Assembly: GCA_928724745.1 (NCBI GenBank)
Contig: CAKMXJ010000004.1
Location: 186,001 to 250,000, forward strand
Direction of reading: 5' to 3'
DNA from: Anthracocystis setariae
Taxonomy: Eukaryota > Basidiomycota > Ustilaginomycetes > Ustilaginales > Ustilaginaceae
DNA length: 64,000 nucleotides
Shown: positions 44,456 through 54,317 of the stretch, one piece after another
Numbering within the stretch: the stretch's first letter is position 1
Layout of the letters: the number at the start of each line of letters is the position of its first letter
Translations under genes and position numbers: made by a program
Notes under the pieces: generated by a model
Database searches by the model: none
Told to the model about the DNA's origin: nothing
What the model saw: only the letters and a program-made list of their open reading frames with translations

Positions 44456-45396
44456 CCCCGTTGCGCTCAACCAACACCAATTTTCCCTCCAACATGTTAG
44501 AGTTTCATTCTTCTGGTCGCAAACCAACTTGATCTAACAGGTCAGGAATTAAATATCGCCTTTCAGCTGGAATGAGTGGAAGGGCACAGAACGTCCTTTT
44601 CCTGTCAAGTGGCTGGCTCCGCTTTCAACTCGGCAACGCAGGGTATAGACTTTTGCAGTATGTGGCTATGGCTGTGACTGTGGCTGGGTGGGTGGTGGTG
44701 AGGGTGTTTAACGCCAACCGTCAAAACCAAGCCCGCAACAGCGCAAAGAGAACTAACTGCACAACAGCGTAGCCGTAGCTTAGCGTGGCGGCCATGTTGA
44801 ATTTTACTCGCTTTGCGGAGCTAGGCGCTGTCATGCTTCAACGTCACAACACCATCATACCGTTTTAGGTGGCTGTGGAGAGCTATAACTGTTCGAACTG
44901 AAGATTCGTTGCGGACCATGGATTTGATTAGGAATCAAAGTTGATGGTGGAATGCTTCAACGCTCTATTTTGAGCCCGCTGCGTTTGTTGAGGTTGTTCC
45001 CGCCATACTGCTATTTTGGGTGGTGACCTCTCTCGCTTCCGCATTGTTGCAATGTCAAGATTCATCATCATCATCATCATCGTTGTTGCGGGCAAGCTAA
45101 TTGCGGCAAGTCAAAGTTGCGTGTTGTGTCGGCGTCGGCCAAGCGGAGTTTGTTCTTTTAGGCAGTCAAGACCCTGTTAGGCTTGGCTAAGGCGTAATGT
45201 TGGTGTCATGCGTATGCCGAACCGAACTAAGGTGTTGTGCCAACATGCAAGCATGACCTGTATCGGTGCGTCATACAGTTGTATGGGGGATGTCAAAAAA
45301 CGCCGCTGCACAGGGGACGCCGCACGCCCGACTGAGCGTTGCTTGGCGGCGCGTCTGTCGAAGCCTTAAAAAAAAAAAAAGAAAGCTCAGCGCCAA

Positions 45397-45412
45397 TGAC
45401 GTCATGACGTCA
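45397..45412. promoter_or_regulatory. Two abutting perfect CRE sites (TGACGTCA x2)
   Basis: TGACGTCATGACGTCA, two complete ATF/CREB palindromes directly in tandem, with CCAAT just before them (45394-45398). They lie 415 bp upstream of the coiled-coil gene start and about 256 bp upstream of its TATA box. In fungi such sites are bound by Atf1/Pcr1-type bZIP factors under stress-MAPK control. Confidence 0.65.
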
Positions 45413-45668
45413 TGGCTCGCCGTCCAACGCGCCACTCGCTCGATTCAAGTGTTGCGGTAAACAGATTCGCGACGTACAGTAGCATGACTTTGGCCTGTTG
45501 GTCTGAGTCGAATGTGGTCAGATGTTTGATGCAAAAAGGTGCTGGCTAGGGTCACGACTCGTCTGCTGCCTCGGCTCCTTGGTCCTGCGTCAGAGCGACA
45601 CAGACTAACTGTGCTGCCGAACCGATAAATTCGCTGCCATGTGCGAGGTGTCCTATCTCGTGAATGTG

Positions 45669-45675
45669 TATATAA
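45669..45675 (+). promoter_or_regulatory. TATA box of the coiled-coil gene
   Basis: TATATAA lies 152 bp before the ATG, a spacing that leaves an A/C-rich leader of about 120 nt, as is common in strongly expressed fungal genes. Confidence 0.55.
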
Positions 45676-45826
45676 CACGACCCATACCTTCGTCGTTCCT
45701 GTCATCTCGGAACCAACCACCCGCTATCCTAAGACTTTCAACATCTTCGAACCTCTGTACACTACATAACAATCTACATACGAACACATCCCGACTATCT
45801 CAGCAACCCAAACCACCTCAATCATC

Positions 45827-46452
45827 ATGGACTCCCGCCAGATCAAGAAGGAAGAGAAGACCATCGCTCGCGAGGCCAAGCAGGACGATAAACAGCTCAA
45901 GTCTGCACAGAAGAGCATGGACAAGGAGAAACGTCGCGATGTCAAACTGCTGAAAGCCCACTCTCGTGCGGAGAAGGAACAGCAAAAAGCGATCAAGGCA
46001 AGTTTCAATCTAACACTCCCATATGAAGATGTTTCGTGTATATGCTGACCATCATCTCAATAATGTTGTTGTTTCCGACGGTACAGAAGGAGCACAAGTT
46101 GCAAGCCAAGTTGGAGAAGGCGCAGACCAAGCACAATGCTGCCGTGCGTACGCTTGAAGAGAAGAAGATGAAGGTGGAGAACACCGCAAAGGAACTCAAC
46201 GATCACCGAAACAAGTTGCAGAACACCGAGCAGCAGCTTGCTAGCGCTCAGCACAATAAGGCGGCTGGTGAGCAGGAGAGGCACCGACACAAGGAGGCGC
46301 TTGCTGCTCAGAACCCTACTGCCACCACCACTACCAACCATGTGCCTGCTAGTACCGCGCACACATACACCCAGCCTAGTTACACTGGCAACGCTGGTGT
46401 TTCCGGCACCGCTACGACTCAGCCTATCGCCCCCACCGTCGGCGCCCACTAA
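45827..46452 (+). CDS. Small charged coiled-coil protein (function unknown)
   Basis: Two exons, 45827-45997 and 46087-46452, give 178 residues. The reading frames join only if the 89-nt intron uses a GC donor (AAG then GCAAGT); the acceptor is TACAG and a CTGAC branch site lies about 40 nt before it. Residues 1 to about 130 are an almost uninterrupted charged helix of Lys, Glu, Gln, Arg and Ala (EKKMKVENTAKELNDHRNKL), predicted to be a coiled coil. The last 45 residues are Thr/Ala/Pro-rich (NPTATTTTNHVPAS). No signal, membrane segment or known domain is visible. It resembles short fungal coiled-coil proteins of unknown role. Its promoter, with tandem CREs, CCAAT and TATA, suggests strong and perhaps stress-induced expression; that is inference. 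Confidence 0.75.
45998..46086 (+). other. GC-AG intron
   Basis: An 89-nt intron with donor GCAAGT after AAG and acceptor TACAG. No GT donor in exon 1 keeps the frame of exon 2, so the GC donor is the simplest solution. Confidence 0.7.
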
Positions 46453-47528
46453 GTCGGTCCTGACTTAAACTTGTATACCAATTATAACATCAACATGTAG
46501 ATAATGTATCGTGTCCATCCACTCTTGATACCACTTTTAATTTGATTACGACTTGTCATTCCAATTGTTGGTCCGATAACAGTGCGAAAACCCCCAACAC
46601 ATTCTATGATTGAGAGTACAGTGGGCATCGGTAGACGGTTATTGGGTTGAGTGTGGCGACGTCGCGGTTGTAGTGGATACCAGAACATTGATTGGTACAG
46701 CCATTGGGCGGATGCTAAGCGTTTCAGGTTGAATGTTCAAGTCGGTAACTGAACGAATGGATTGAATTGAGTATACATCATGGCAGTGCTTGCTGATTGC
46801 CGGCGCCGACGCTCTCGGCTAGAAACTTGTATTAATTACAATGTAAATCGCATTCTTACTCTGTCTTGTGCCACCATGCCATTGCCACTGCAGACAGGGG
46901 ATAAGGTTTTGTATGTGGTTGCCGAACTGCATGTTACCCAAGCTGAACATCGTGGACAGTACCGACCAATACTCACTGAAATGGCGAACTCTTGATCGCG
47001 ATTAAAGGTGTGTGTATCTTTGCAACTGGTCAATGACCCGTTTCATACTCCTAGCCTCATGTGGATAACAGTCTGGCTCTGTTGCTGTGACGCATTCCTT
47101 GCAATGATTGGTCGATTCAGAACTTGACATCATTATTATGCTGTACAATAAGGCTTTCCCAACGACTCAAATCCACTTGACTCTAACTACTCCCTCCTCC
47201 ACTACTTTTTGTTAAAGCTGGTGCATATGTCCAACAAGCAAAAGCAGCAAACAACATCAACACGTCAGTCCAAGCTGTCTCAGACTATCTTCTGTTCGAG
47301 AGTACTTATAACCATCCCTCGCTACGCGCCACGCTTCTACCCCAGCCATGAATACTCCTTTCATACTCAGCTCCTCTAGTACAAGGTGAAAGGCTGTACA
47401 AGGTCATCGACTTGAGGCCACTCCGCCTCGACACTACCCAAAATCATGCTACCATCTGGTATTACTTATAGAGTATAAAATATTAAAATGATATTAAAAA
47501 TTGGCGACAAAGAATACTGCGGCCCTCC
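46453..47528. other. Convergent region, coiled-coil gene / FYVE GEF
   Basis: 1076 bp, the longest convergent space in the window. No convincing ORF or repeat is seen. An AT-rich patch with ATAAAATATTAAAATG at about 47473-47500 probably carries the poly(A) signals of the GEF gene. Confidence 0.5.
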
Positions 47529-50500
47529 TTAATCCTTGCATTGATCGACCACCGACTCTGCAATCGGCGGCGTGGCTGATGCAGCACCTGGGTTGGTAGA
47601 CGAAAGCAAGGGTCCGTAAAAGTGGCTCAGCCGGGCCGCTGCGCTGAGCGGTCGCTTCCTCGTTGGTCGCAACTGTGGCGCTTGTCCCGTGGGCGACATT
47701 GCATGCAGCATCCAGGGTTTGAATGGCTCCGAGGTGTTGACAGCGCTGCTGCTCTGCGCTGCGTGGTCGTCTTCGGCATCTTCGTTGATGGTGTTTGCCG
47801 TGCTGCCAAAATAACCCGCATCCATGATGCTGGGATTGAAGATGCGGCCCTTGGTCATCCCCGGTGGAAGCTCCGTTTCCGGTGTCGTTAGTCGAGGCGT
47901 CACCAGTCGGAAGGTGCCTGAGCCGGAAGTAGCCGCCTGGATTTGTGACGTTCTACCGTAGTTGGAAAACAGATGGTGAGCTTCCAGAGCAGAAGCACGA
48001 TTCAACCTGGCCTCTTGCAACATGACACGCGGAGATCTCGATGGCAGATGTTGCGATAGAAGCGAGTTGGAACGCGTCGGCAAGTCGGGTTGCCCCTGTG
48101 TTCGCAAGGGTGTCGAACGTGTGCTCGCGCTGCGACCTAGCTTTTCGTCGTCGCTGCCTCTTCGGCCCACTGCAACCGACGTGGCCGAAGCAGGAGCCTC
48201 CGAAGGAGCAGAAGGATCAACCGTACTCGAGAACGACGTCGGCGAGATAGCACCTTCTCGTGTCTCTGTCTCCATCTGTGTCTCGCTGGGAGGCAGAGCT
48301 TCGAACCTGAGCGACTTCGGACGAACAGTTGCATTATCGTTCTTCCTAGCCAGTGCCGATTGGCCCGTAAGGGAAACATCCGTCAGAGAGGTCGTGATGG
48401 GCGACAGCTCATCGTATTCAGCACTGGCCGCTGGCGAGCCGCGTCCAATGGGAGGAGTGAGAGGGGAGCCGCTGTTGCTGCCTTCAGCGTCCGTTTCATG
48501 ATCCGGTGTCATACGATGGGCACCGAGAGTCTTGGAGACACTATCGACCGTGCTGTTGCTCGTCGTTGGCACCATCTCGGAGCTGCCTGGCTGTGCGTTG
48601 ACATCCTGAGTCGCGTCGACTTCATCAGCTGCGTCCGATGGGAAGACGCTGTCGTAGCATTGATCACATGCGCGCGCGGGTCGATCCGGTTCGCCGTCGT
48701 GGTAGCTAGGAATCAAGAAGGAGCGCTGCGAGCACGTCCAGCAGACCACCTGTCCACACAGTCGGCAGTGATGCTTGCGACGCCACATCCCAAACGGCTC
48801 GTGGCAGTTGCAGCACTTGTCTGCACGGTTATCAGGAACCCATACGGGAGCGTTGTAGTCCTCGAGCACACGAAGCGGCGCTGCTGCTGCAGTCGACGGA
48901 TTCGAGTTGAGCAGATTCGCCAGGGACAGATGGGCCCCGGCGGCAGGAAAGGACGGGAACGACGGCGGCCTCATCAAGTTGGGAAGCGAATCAACGCGTG
49001 AACGCCTCTTGAGAGGCTGGGGCTCTTGCGAGGCCGTTGGTGGAGCACTTGCGTCCGGTGGCTCATCTGCTACCGGTGCAGCACCGTCGTGTCCACCCAT
49101 CAGGTTGGCGCCGGCGAGGTAAGCACCAAGGCTTTGCGTGCTCAGGCGTCGGTTGGAGAACTTGGAAGCATCAATCTTGTACAATGAGCGCCTCTTCTCT
49201 CGTTTAGCCTCGATGCCGTCTTCTTCGGCCTGCAGGGTTCGACGAGCCGACATGTGGTCGGCACGCGCCTCACGGATACAATGGACCCATGCCTGCTTGC
49301 TGGCGGCGCTTTCGGCATAAACGGCGAACGACTTGTCCGGCGTGTGAATCTCGAAGCAGTGGCGAAGACCTTCGTGCAGGTTATCTTCGACACTAACGAC
49401 GGTGCAGTCGCGCAGCCCAAACTTGCTACGATACTGCAGCTGATGACCTGCCAGGGAGAAGATGGCTCCAGCTAAAGGTGTGTAGGGTTCGGGCAAGGAG
49501 GCCATTCGGGCCCGTGGACCCAATGGCGCCGCTAGGTTGTTGGGTGCGAGGACGGTCTCGATGGGCGATGACGTGGATGTGGATGGTGAGGACATGATGG
49601 GCGACTGCGGAGGTTCCAGTACGGTGGAGCCGTACAGTCCACCGCGTTGCGCCAACATCGTCCAGGCTGCGGACGCCGACTCGATGCTGCCCGAGATGGG
49701 GCTGGCATAGATGAGGCAGTCGGTAAAGAGGAAGAATTCGCGCGGCTGAATGTTGCGACGGCACGCCTTCATTAGAGTGCCTCGCTTGATCAGCAATCTT
49801 GCCGGGGCTACGAGCGGCTCAGTGAGTCCTTGCAAGCTCTTCTGCAGACCGAGCATGGTGAGCACCATCTCATGCTGTCGGACGTTGTCGTTGATGTAGG
49901 AAGCCACTTGCTCGATCATTTGGGCGGCACGGCGTAAGTCGGCCGAGTCGGGATGCGTGTCGGGCGTGGCTTTGACTAAATCGTCGACGAGCAACTTGTA
50001 GCGCGGGATCCTTTGCACGATGGTTAAGAGATGAGCTTGGAAGCCAAGGCCGTAGCCGAAAGCTTGTCGCATGCTTCCCGGGGTGTCGGAGACCTTTTCT
50101 TTGGTTGAGCGTCGCTGGTCCGTCTCCTTGAGAAACTTGGCAAAAGCTTCGTTGGTCTTTTGCTCGGACTCGATGCGCTGGAGTGCGCCGCTGAAATTCT
50201 TGACAAAGAGCGAGTACATCTTGAGAAAGGGCGCCAGGGTGACGAGAATGTCGCCGAGGCGATCCGTCGAAGCATTCCAGGCAAGGCCGGCTGCACGGAT
50301 CTGGCTGGATGCTGGAGCGGAAGAAGCCTGGAGTCGGTCCTCGAGCTGACTGAGCAGTTCCTTGCTGAGCTGCAAGATATCGTAAAAGTTGGAAAAGATG
50401 TCGCCGAGGCACTTGCGGGAGAGGATGGGCGTCGGTCCAGCGGCTGCGGAGGAGGAGGAGGAGGAGGAGGATAGGGAGGACTTGGCCTTGCCCTTTGCGA

Positions 50501-51671
50501 GACTGGCCAGGAGTGGCTGGTAGTATTCCTGGTCGATCAAGTTGAGACTAGCGACAAAGGAGCGTTCGGTGTCTAGCAGCTCCTTGGCGCAGCGTTGTCG
50601 GTGGAGCATGAGAAGAGACGTGTCAGCTGATGGGACAGGTGTGGTAGCGGAGCGACGGAGAAAGCCACTAGGACGTTGAGAGCCTGCCGTTAGAGTGGAA
50701 GTCTGGCTAGGTATGCTTGGACCTGTGCTGTGAGCCGACGAGGAAGACGAAGAAGATGGAACGGATCCGGTGTCGGAGGGGACGGGTTCGAGAAGGAGTG
50801 CGGTCCGGGATGTGCTGGCTGCCGAGAGGTGGCCGAGCGAAGGGGTGGACATGGAGTTTTGCTTGAGCTTGACGAGGTTGGTGGCTGCTGCAGCATCGTC
50901 GATGGGGCGCGAGCTTGTTGTAGCGGCGCTGCGAGAGATGCGCTCGTAACTGGTGGTGCGAGAGTTGGGGTGCAACGGTGTTGGTGAGAGGAAGCCCTGG
51001 ACCATCTCGTCTTCGGGCAAACTCTCAAAGCTTGAAACACTGGCCACGCTGATGCGATGGTTCATGCTGGGTACGATGGGCATGGAGGGGCGTCGATTGG
51101 AGAGACCACCGCTGTTTGCACTCTGTGCGCGAACACGCCTTCGGGTGGGGTTGATGGTGTTGCCGCTTGCGTCTACGCTGCCATGAATCGAGTTTCGATT
51201 CGACCTGGGGAGGTCCACGTCGACGGTACTGCTGGGTACAAGACCCAAAGCCGAAGCCAAGCTGGGGCTCAAGAGATGGGCACAGGCAGTGAGCTGGCCG
51301 TGAATATGGCTTGCGGACGAAGCATTGGATGCTATGGATGAAGGTCGAGAAGAGGCGATGGTGCTGGCCGAGATGGGCGTGCTGATGGGCACATGTACGC
51401 CATAGAATTCGGCGGAAGAAGTGGCGGAAGAGTCGTCGGAGGCAATGGAATGTCGCTGCGGTGGAGGGATCTTGACGCTGGTTGTAAACGCATTCAACTG
51501 GTTGGGGGCCGTTGCGATGCGAGGCGGGGGCATGCAGACATGGTCTTGAGCGTCACAGCAGTCGGATGTGGAGAAGATGGGAAGTGCGGGTATGTTTTGA
51601 GGTTTGATGGGTGAGTCAGGGATGGTGGGAAAGGAGATGGAATGCTGTCTCGACATTGACTCGGACTCCAT
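47529..51671 (-). CDS. don1: DH-PH-FYVE Rho-family GEF (Don1-like)
   Basis: A single exon encoding 1380 residues. Residues 1-360 are Ser/Pro-rich and disordered. A Dbl-homology domain (about 360-600) begins CAKELLDTERSFVASLNLIDQEY and contains the conserved IPRYKLLVDDLVK helix. A PH domain follows to about 810 (LIKRGTLMKACR, then ASKQAWVHCIREAR). A FYVE zinc finger at 943-1010 has WVPDNRADKCCNC, the basic WRRKHHCRLCG and RACDQC with eight metal ligands. This predicts a guanine exchange factor for Cdc42/Rac recruited to PI3P membranes. The order matches the FGD family and Ustilago maydis Don1, a Cdc42 GEF needed for septum formation and cell separation; orthology to Don1 is likely but unproven. 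The last 370 residues are disordered. Confidence 0.87.
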   Translation of the reverse strand: MESESMSRQHSISFPTIPDSPIKPQNIPALPIFSTSDCCDAQDHVCMPPPRIATAPNQLNAFTTSVKIPPPQRHSIASDDSSATSSAEFYGVHVPISTPISASTIASSRPSSIASNASSASHIHGQLTACAHLLSPSLASALGLVPSSTVDVDLPRSNRNSIHGSVDASGNTINPTRRRVRAQSANSGGLSNRRPSMPIVPSMNHRISVASVSSFESLPEDEMVQGFLSPTPLHPNSRTTSYERISRSAATTSSRPIDDAAAATNLVKLKQNSMSTPSLGHLSAASTSRTALLLEPVPSDTGSVPSSSSSSSAHSTGPSIPSQTSTLTAGSQRPSGFLRRSATTPVPSADTSLLMLHRQRCAKELLDTERSFVASLNLIDQEYYQPLLASLAKGKAKSSLSSSSSSSSAAAGPTPILSRKCLGDIFSNFYDILQLSKELLSQLEDRLQASSAPASSQIRAAGLAWNASTDRLGDILVTLAPFLKMYSLFVKNFSGALQRIESEQKTNEAFAKFLKETDQRRSTKEKVSDTPGSMRQAFGYGLGFQAHLLTIVQRIPRYKLLVDDLVKATPDTHPDSADLRRAAQMIEQVASYINDNVRQHEMVLTMLGLQKSLQGLTEPLVAPARLLIKRGTLMKACRRNIQPREFFLFTDCLIYASPISGSIESASAAWTMLAQRGGLYGSTVLEPPQSPIMSSPSTSTSSPIETVLAPNNLAAPLGPRARMASLPEPYTPLAGAIFSLAGHQLQYRSKFGLRDCTVVSVEDNLHEGLRHCFEIHTPDKSFAVYAESAASKQAWVHCIREARADHMSARRTLQAEEDGIEAKREKRRSLYKIDASKFSNRRLSTQSLGAYLAGANLMGGHDGAAPVADEPPDASAPPTASQEPQPLKRRSRVDSLPNLMRPPSFPSFPAAGAHLSLANLLNSNPSTAAAAPLRVLEDYNAPVWVPDNRADKCCNCHEPFGMWRRKHHCRLCGQVVCWTCSQRSFLIPSYHDGEPDRPARACDQCYDSVFPSDAADEVDATQDVNAQPGSSEMVPTTSNSTVDSVSKTLGAHRMTPDHETDAEGSNSGSPLTPPIGRGSPAASAEYDELSPITTSLTDVSLTGQSALARKNDNATVRPKSLRFEALPPSETQMETETREGAISPTSFSSTVDPSAPSEAPASATSVAVGRRGSDDEKLGRSASTRSTPLRTQGQPDLPTRSNSLLSQHLPSRSPRVMLQEARLNRASALEAHHLFSNYGRTSQIQAATSGSGTFRLVTPRLTTPETELPPGMTKGRIFNPSIMDAGYFGSTANTINEDAEDDHAAQSSSAVNTSEPFKPWMLHAMSPTGQAPQLRPTRKRPLSAAARLSHFYGPLLSSTNPGAASATPPIAESVVDQCKD

Positions 51672-52187
51672 CTTTTGAAAAAGCGGTGTTGCGACGATGC
51701 ACCAAGCTGTATGTAGGATGGTCAGAGGAGTATGCTGACGAGTTGCGTCGGAGGCATCGCGTCAGCGAATTGGAATTCAGCGCTTATTGTAGAATCGGAT
51801 CTATCGTGGACGGCCAGCCCTAAAGTAGATGGCTCTTGCAGAGTGAAAGGCGGAGTGTTTATGCAGGATGTGAGTATGCTGGATGCAAAGATTAGTGTGT
51901 TGGGGGTATTGGTGTATTGGTGGCTGTTGTTGGTGGTGGTGGTGGTGGTGGTCGTGGTTGACGATGTTGGGGTATATTTGGCAATGATGGTGGGTGAAGA
52001 GATGGATGGATGGATGGATTGAATGCTATAGAGTGCGCAAGACGAGATGTCAGGGCATGGTGAGCAGAGAGGGTAACCCTAAGTTGGCCTGAAAAGCAGC
52101 GCAGTGGAGTGCAATTATTGTAGAGTGCAGTTCAGTTGGGATTTGGCAGAGTTGCCAGTGTTCCAAATTGGTGCCAAGTAAAGTAGT

Positions 52188-52210
52188 GTACTGTACTGTA
52201 CTGTACTGTT
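52188..52210. repeat. (TACTG)n run
   Basis: Four consecutive TACTG units with one variant (TGTTC) after them, about 520 bp upstream of the FYVE GEF start. This is the longest example in the window. Confidence 0.85.
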
Positions 52211-52374
52211 CTGTAGTCTTGGTCTAAAAAGTCACGTTAGCCGAGCCAACAACCGCGCTGGCTGATTGACTGGCTGCCTTCAACTGCATTCATTTTTATT
52301 GAGCTGGCTCAGTTTGGTTCAGCGACGCGACTTGAGCAGCCGAAACGGTGACTTTGGTCCAGGGCCAGAAATCC

Positions 52375-52415
52375 AAAAAAAAAAAAAAAAAAAGAAAAAG
52401 AAAAAGAAAAAAAAC
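52375..52415. repeat. A-rich homopolymer tract
   Basis: Forty-one bases of A with three single G interruptions. Confidence 0.95.
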
Positions 52416-53012
52416 AGCTGCAATCCCGCAACCATCCCGGCCATGTCCCGAATCACAATCGACTTTTAACTCGACTCAGGGGTTTGCCTGCCACTGTGAC
52501 TCACAGAAGAGCCGAAATGAATTCAACCGTCATCAAGCTATCCTCCTCGCTCAAATCATCCTCCTGCCTCCAAGCAACAGACTCATAATCGACGGCAGTC
52601 AAACTATCCACATCGGGCTCACTACTCCTAGCACTTGTTGCAATTCATTATTAAAGCTAAACCATACTGCGCTGTACAGTCCAGTACAAAACACCATTTT
52701 TTGTGATAGCATCTTGGTAACGAGAATACAGAATTGAAACCCCTTTACTCGTTGCACAGCTATAGCAGACTTGCTGTTTGTACATGTTCCGACGCAGGAA
52801 GCTTACCACCTTGTCGTGTGTCTCGATAGGGGCCCTAAGGGTCTGTGCGAAGAAAATCTCCCCGAAAGCGAGGGAGCGAGCGAGGGAGCGAGCGAGGGGC
52901 GGGAGCAGAGCTTTCCGCAAACAGCATGCATGATTTTCGTGTGGTGAGATGGGATCGGTCGAGCGCAAGCAGCAGACCATCATGTCGCATATGGAAAAAT
53001 AATTGGGTACTA

Positions 53013-53726
53013 CAGTCGAACCTCTCAAAATGAAACAATTCCACACATAAAATGGTGCGGAAATTCCGGCAGCAAAAATATGCCTTTTATTGCAACGTCT
53101 GTTTGTCGGTGCTGACATAATCATTATTAGCTAAGCTTGCCATATATCATTCAGCTTCTCTTCCTCAGCAGAGTACAGCTATGCTGCTCAAATGCTTCCT
53201 TCTCACCATTGCCACAAGCATCTCTGTACAACAATGCCAAAATCACCATCTCTCCAGCTTCTTCCAGCAAAAACCTTTCTACTGCAGGTAACCCTGAAGA
53301 AGCTGATAGAGGTTACACTTCAGGATGTAGTGGACATACCAGGTGAGGAGGATGAGGATATGGAAGAGCTGGATGCTCAAGAGGCTGAAGACTCTCCCAG
53401 TCTTCCTGGAACCCCTCAGGAGCATACAGAGACGTTGCCAGAGGTACCAGTAAGCTCAAAGGATCAGAAGAAGATACTGCAAGAGGCCCAGGAGATCCTT
53501 GGCAGACTTGGTCTGCTCAGCCAACCAGTATTGGAGGCCTTGGAGGCTGGTAGAGCATCACTTAGCAAATGGATTGATTCTTTGACTGTACAGACTGTAT
53601 GCGCAAGTTACTGCAATTTAATAGCTGCTCTGTGTGCTGAGATACTTTGTTGTTGCCTTGACGTTGTGAAAAATGGAATATATGAATTTAAGAAAATTAA
53701 TTGTTTCATTATGAGAGGTTCGACTG
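53013..53726. mobile_element. Tc1/mariner-pogo-like element, 714 bp, intact ends
   Basis: The left end reads CAGTCGAACCTC and the right end is its inverse. Over 28 bp the two terminal inverted repeats differ at one base (position 16). The element is flanked on both sides by TA (53011-53012 and 53727-53728), the target-site duplication of the Tc1/mariner superfamily. CAGTnGAACCTCT-type ends are common in pogo-group elements of fungi. At 714 bp it is too short for a transposase (usually about 500 residues), so it is a non-autonomous derivative, probably internally deleted. It sits in the divergent space between the FYVE GEF and the HhH-protein gene. The near-perfect repeats and intact duplication imply fairly recent insertion. 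Confidence 0.85.
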
Positions 53727-53743
53727 TACAGTGGTCACCGTAA
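53192..53743 (+). pseudogene. ORF inside the pogo-like element (possible transposase tail)
   Basis: An open frame of 183 codons starting inside the element and running through its right inverted repeat to a stop 17 bp beyond. It carries an acidic stretch (GEEDEDMEELDAQEAED), a Pro/Thr/Ser segment, and a helix-forming segment (KDQKKILQEAQEILGRLGLL, then LEALEAGRASLSKWIDSL). No DDE catalytic motif or helix-turn-helix is present. Acidic tails followed by short helices occur at the C-terminus of fungal pogo-type transposases, so it may be the remnant left after internal deletion. That is inference and I cannot exclude a chance ORF. Confidence 0.35.
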
Positions 53744-54317
53744 TAGCCCCTGAGTTGGCTAATCGAGCAGCGTCGCATCCTTGAACTGTGCAGCAGCGAG
53801 ATGTGCGTTGCTGACCGCCCCAAGTCGGAGCCCCAATTTGACGTACAGCTCATGATCTACAAAGTGCGCCTGGACCCTTTCTTCTTGGTCGTTTTCGAAT
53901 GGGGGGGGGGCTTTGTTAGATCCATCGAGTCCATTCAATTTTGTAGAATCTAACAAACTTATCACTTTTGCCAAAAATGCCTCCACATAGCTGACAGCAA
54001 TGGTGGTCCTCCCCCCCCCCCTCCCCTCCTGCACAGGCGAGAACAAGATCGAAGATGAGTAAGGCTTCAGCGTCATTCCATTTCTTACACCTACGGGCCC
54101 CTCATTGCAGCATTATTATACTTAGACGACATGTTGGCCAGCTCGCATGCCGTTATCTGACGTCGTTTGAATGTTCCCTTCTGTCTGCCATATAACAACA
54201 GTCTGTGCATCGTCAGGCGTCCCTCTCGTCTTTCAGCCTTTTTGAAACTAGCTCTCTCACGTCGAAACAACTTGTTCCCCCTCTTATCCAGCCAGCCAAC
54301 CAACCAGAATAGTCGAC
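53727..54317. promoter_or_regulatory. Upstream region of the HhH-protein gene
   Basis: 591 bp. A short ORF on the minus strand (53759-54076) has no recognisable family and is interrupted in composition by a G run (53900-53909) and a C run (54010-54020). No clear gene is seen. Confidence 0.45.

Larger units (their letters stand above)
44155..45826. promoter_or_regulatory. Divergent promoter region, ASF1 / coiled-coil gene
   Basis: 1672 bp without a convincing gene. Near ASF1 are a GAAA tract (44250-44279), a GATGC/GTGTA-type repeat (44303-44343) and GCGACGCGA (44447-44455). Near the coiled-coil gene are an A13 run, a CCAAT box abutting two tandem CRE sites (45397-45412) and a TATATAA box (45669-45675). 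A short ATC repeat lies at 45062-45083. Confidence 0.5.
51672..53012. promoter_or_regulatory. Upstream region of the FYVE GEF gene
   Basis: 1341 bp without a convincing gene. It contains a GTG run (51932-51953), GGAT units (52002-52019), a (TACTG)n run (52188-52210), a GCGACGCGA motif (52322-52330), an A-rich tract (52375-52415) and a GAGC/GAGG repeat (52866-52900). A pogo-like element begins at 53013. Confidence 0.5.

Noticed and set aside
53759..54076. 105-codon minus-strand ORF beside the pogo-like element
   Set aside because: It crosses G and C homopolymers and matches no family; it is outside the element boundaries.
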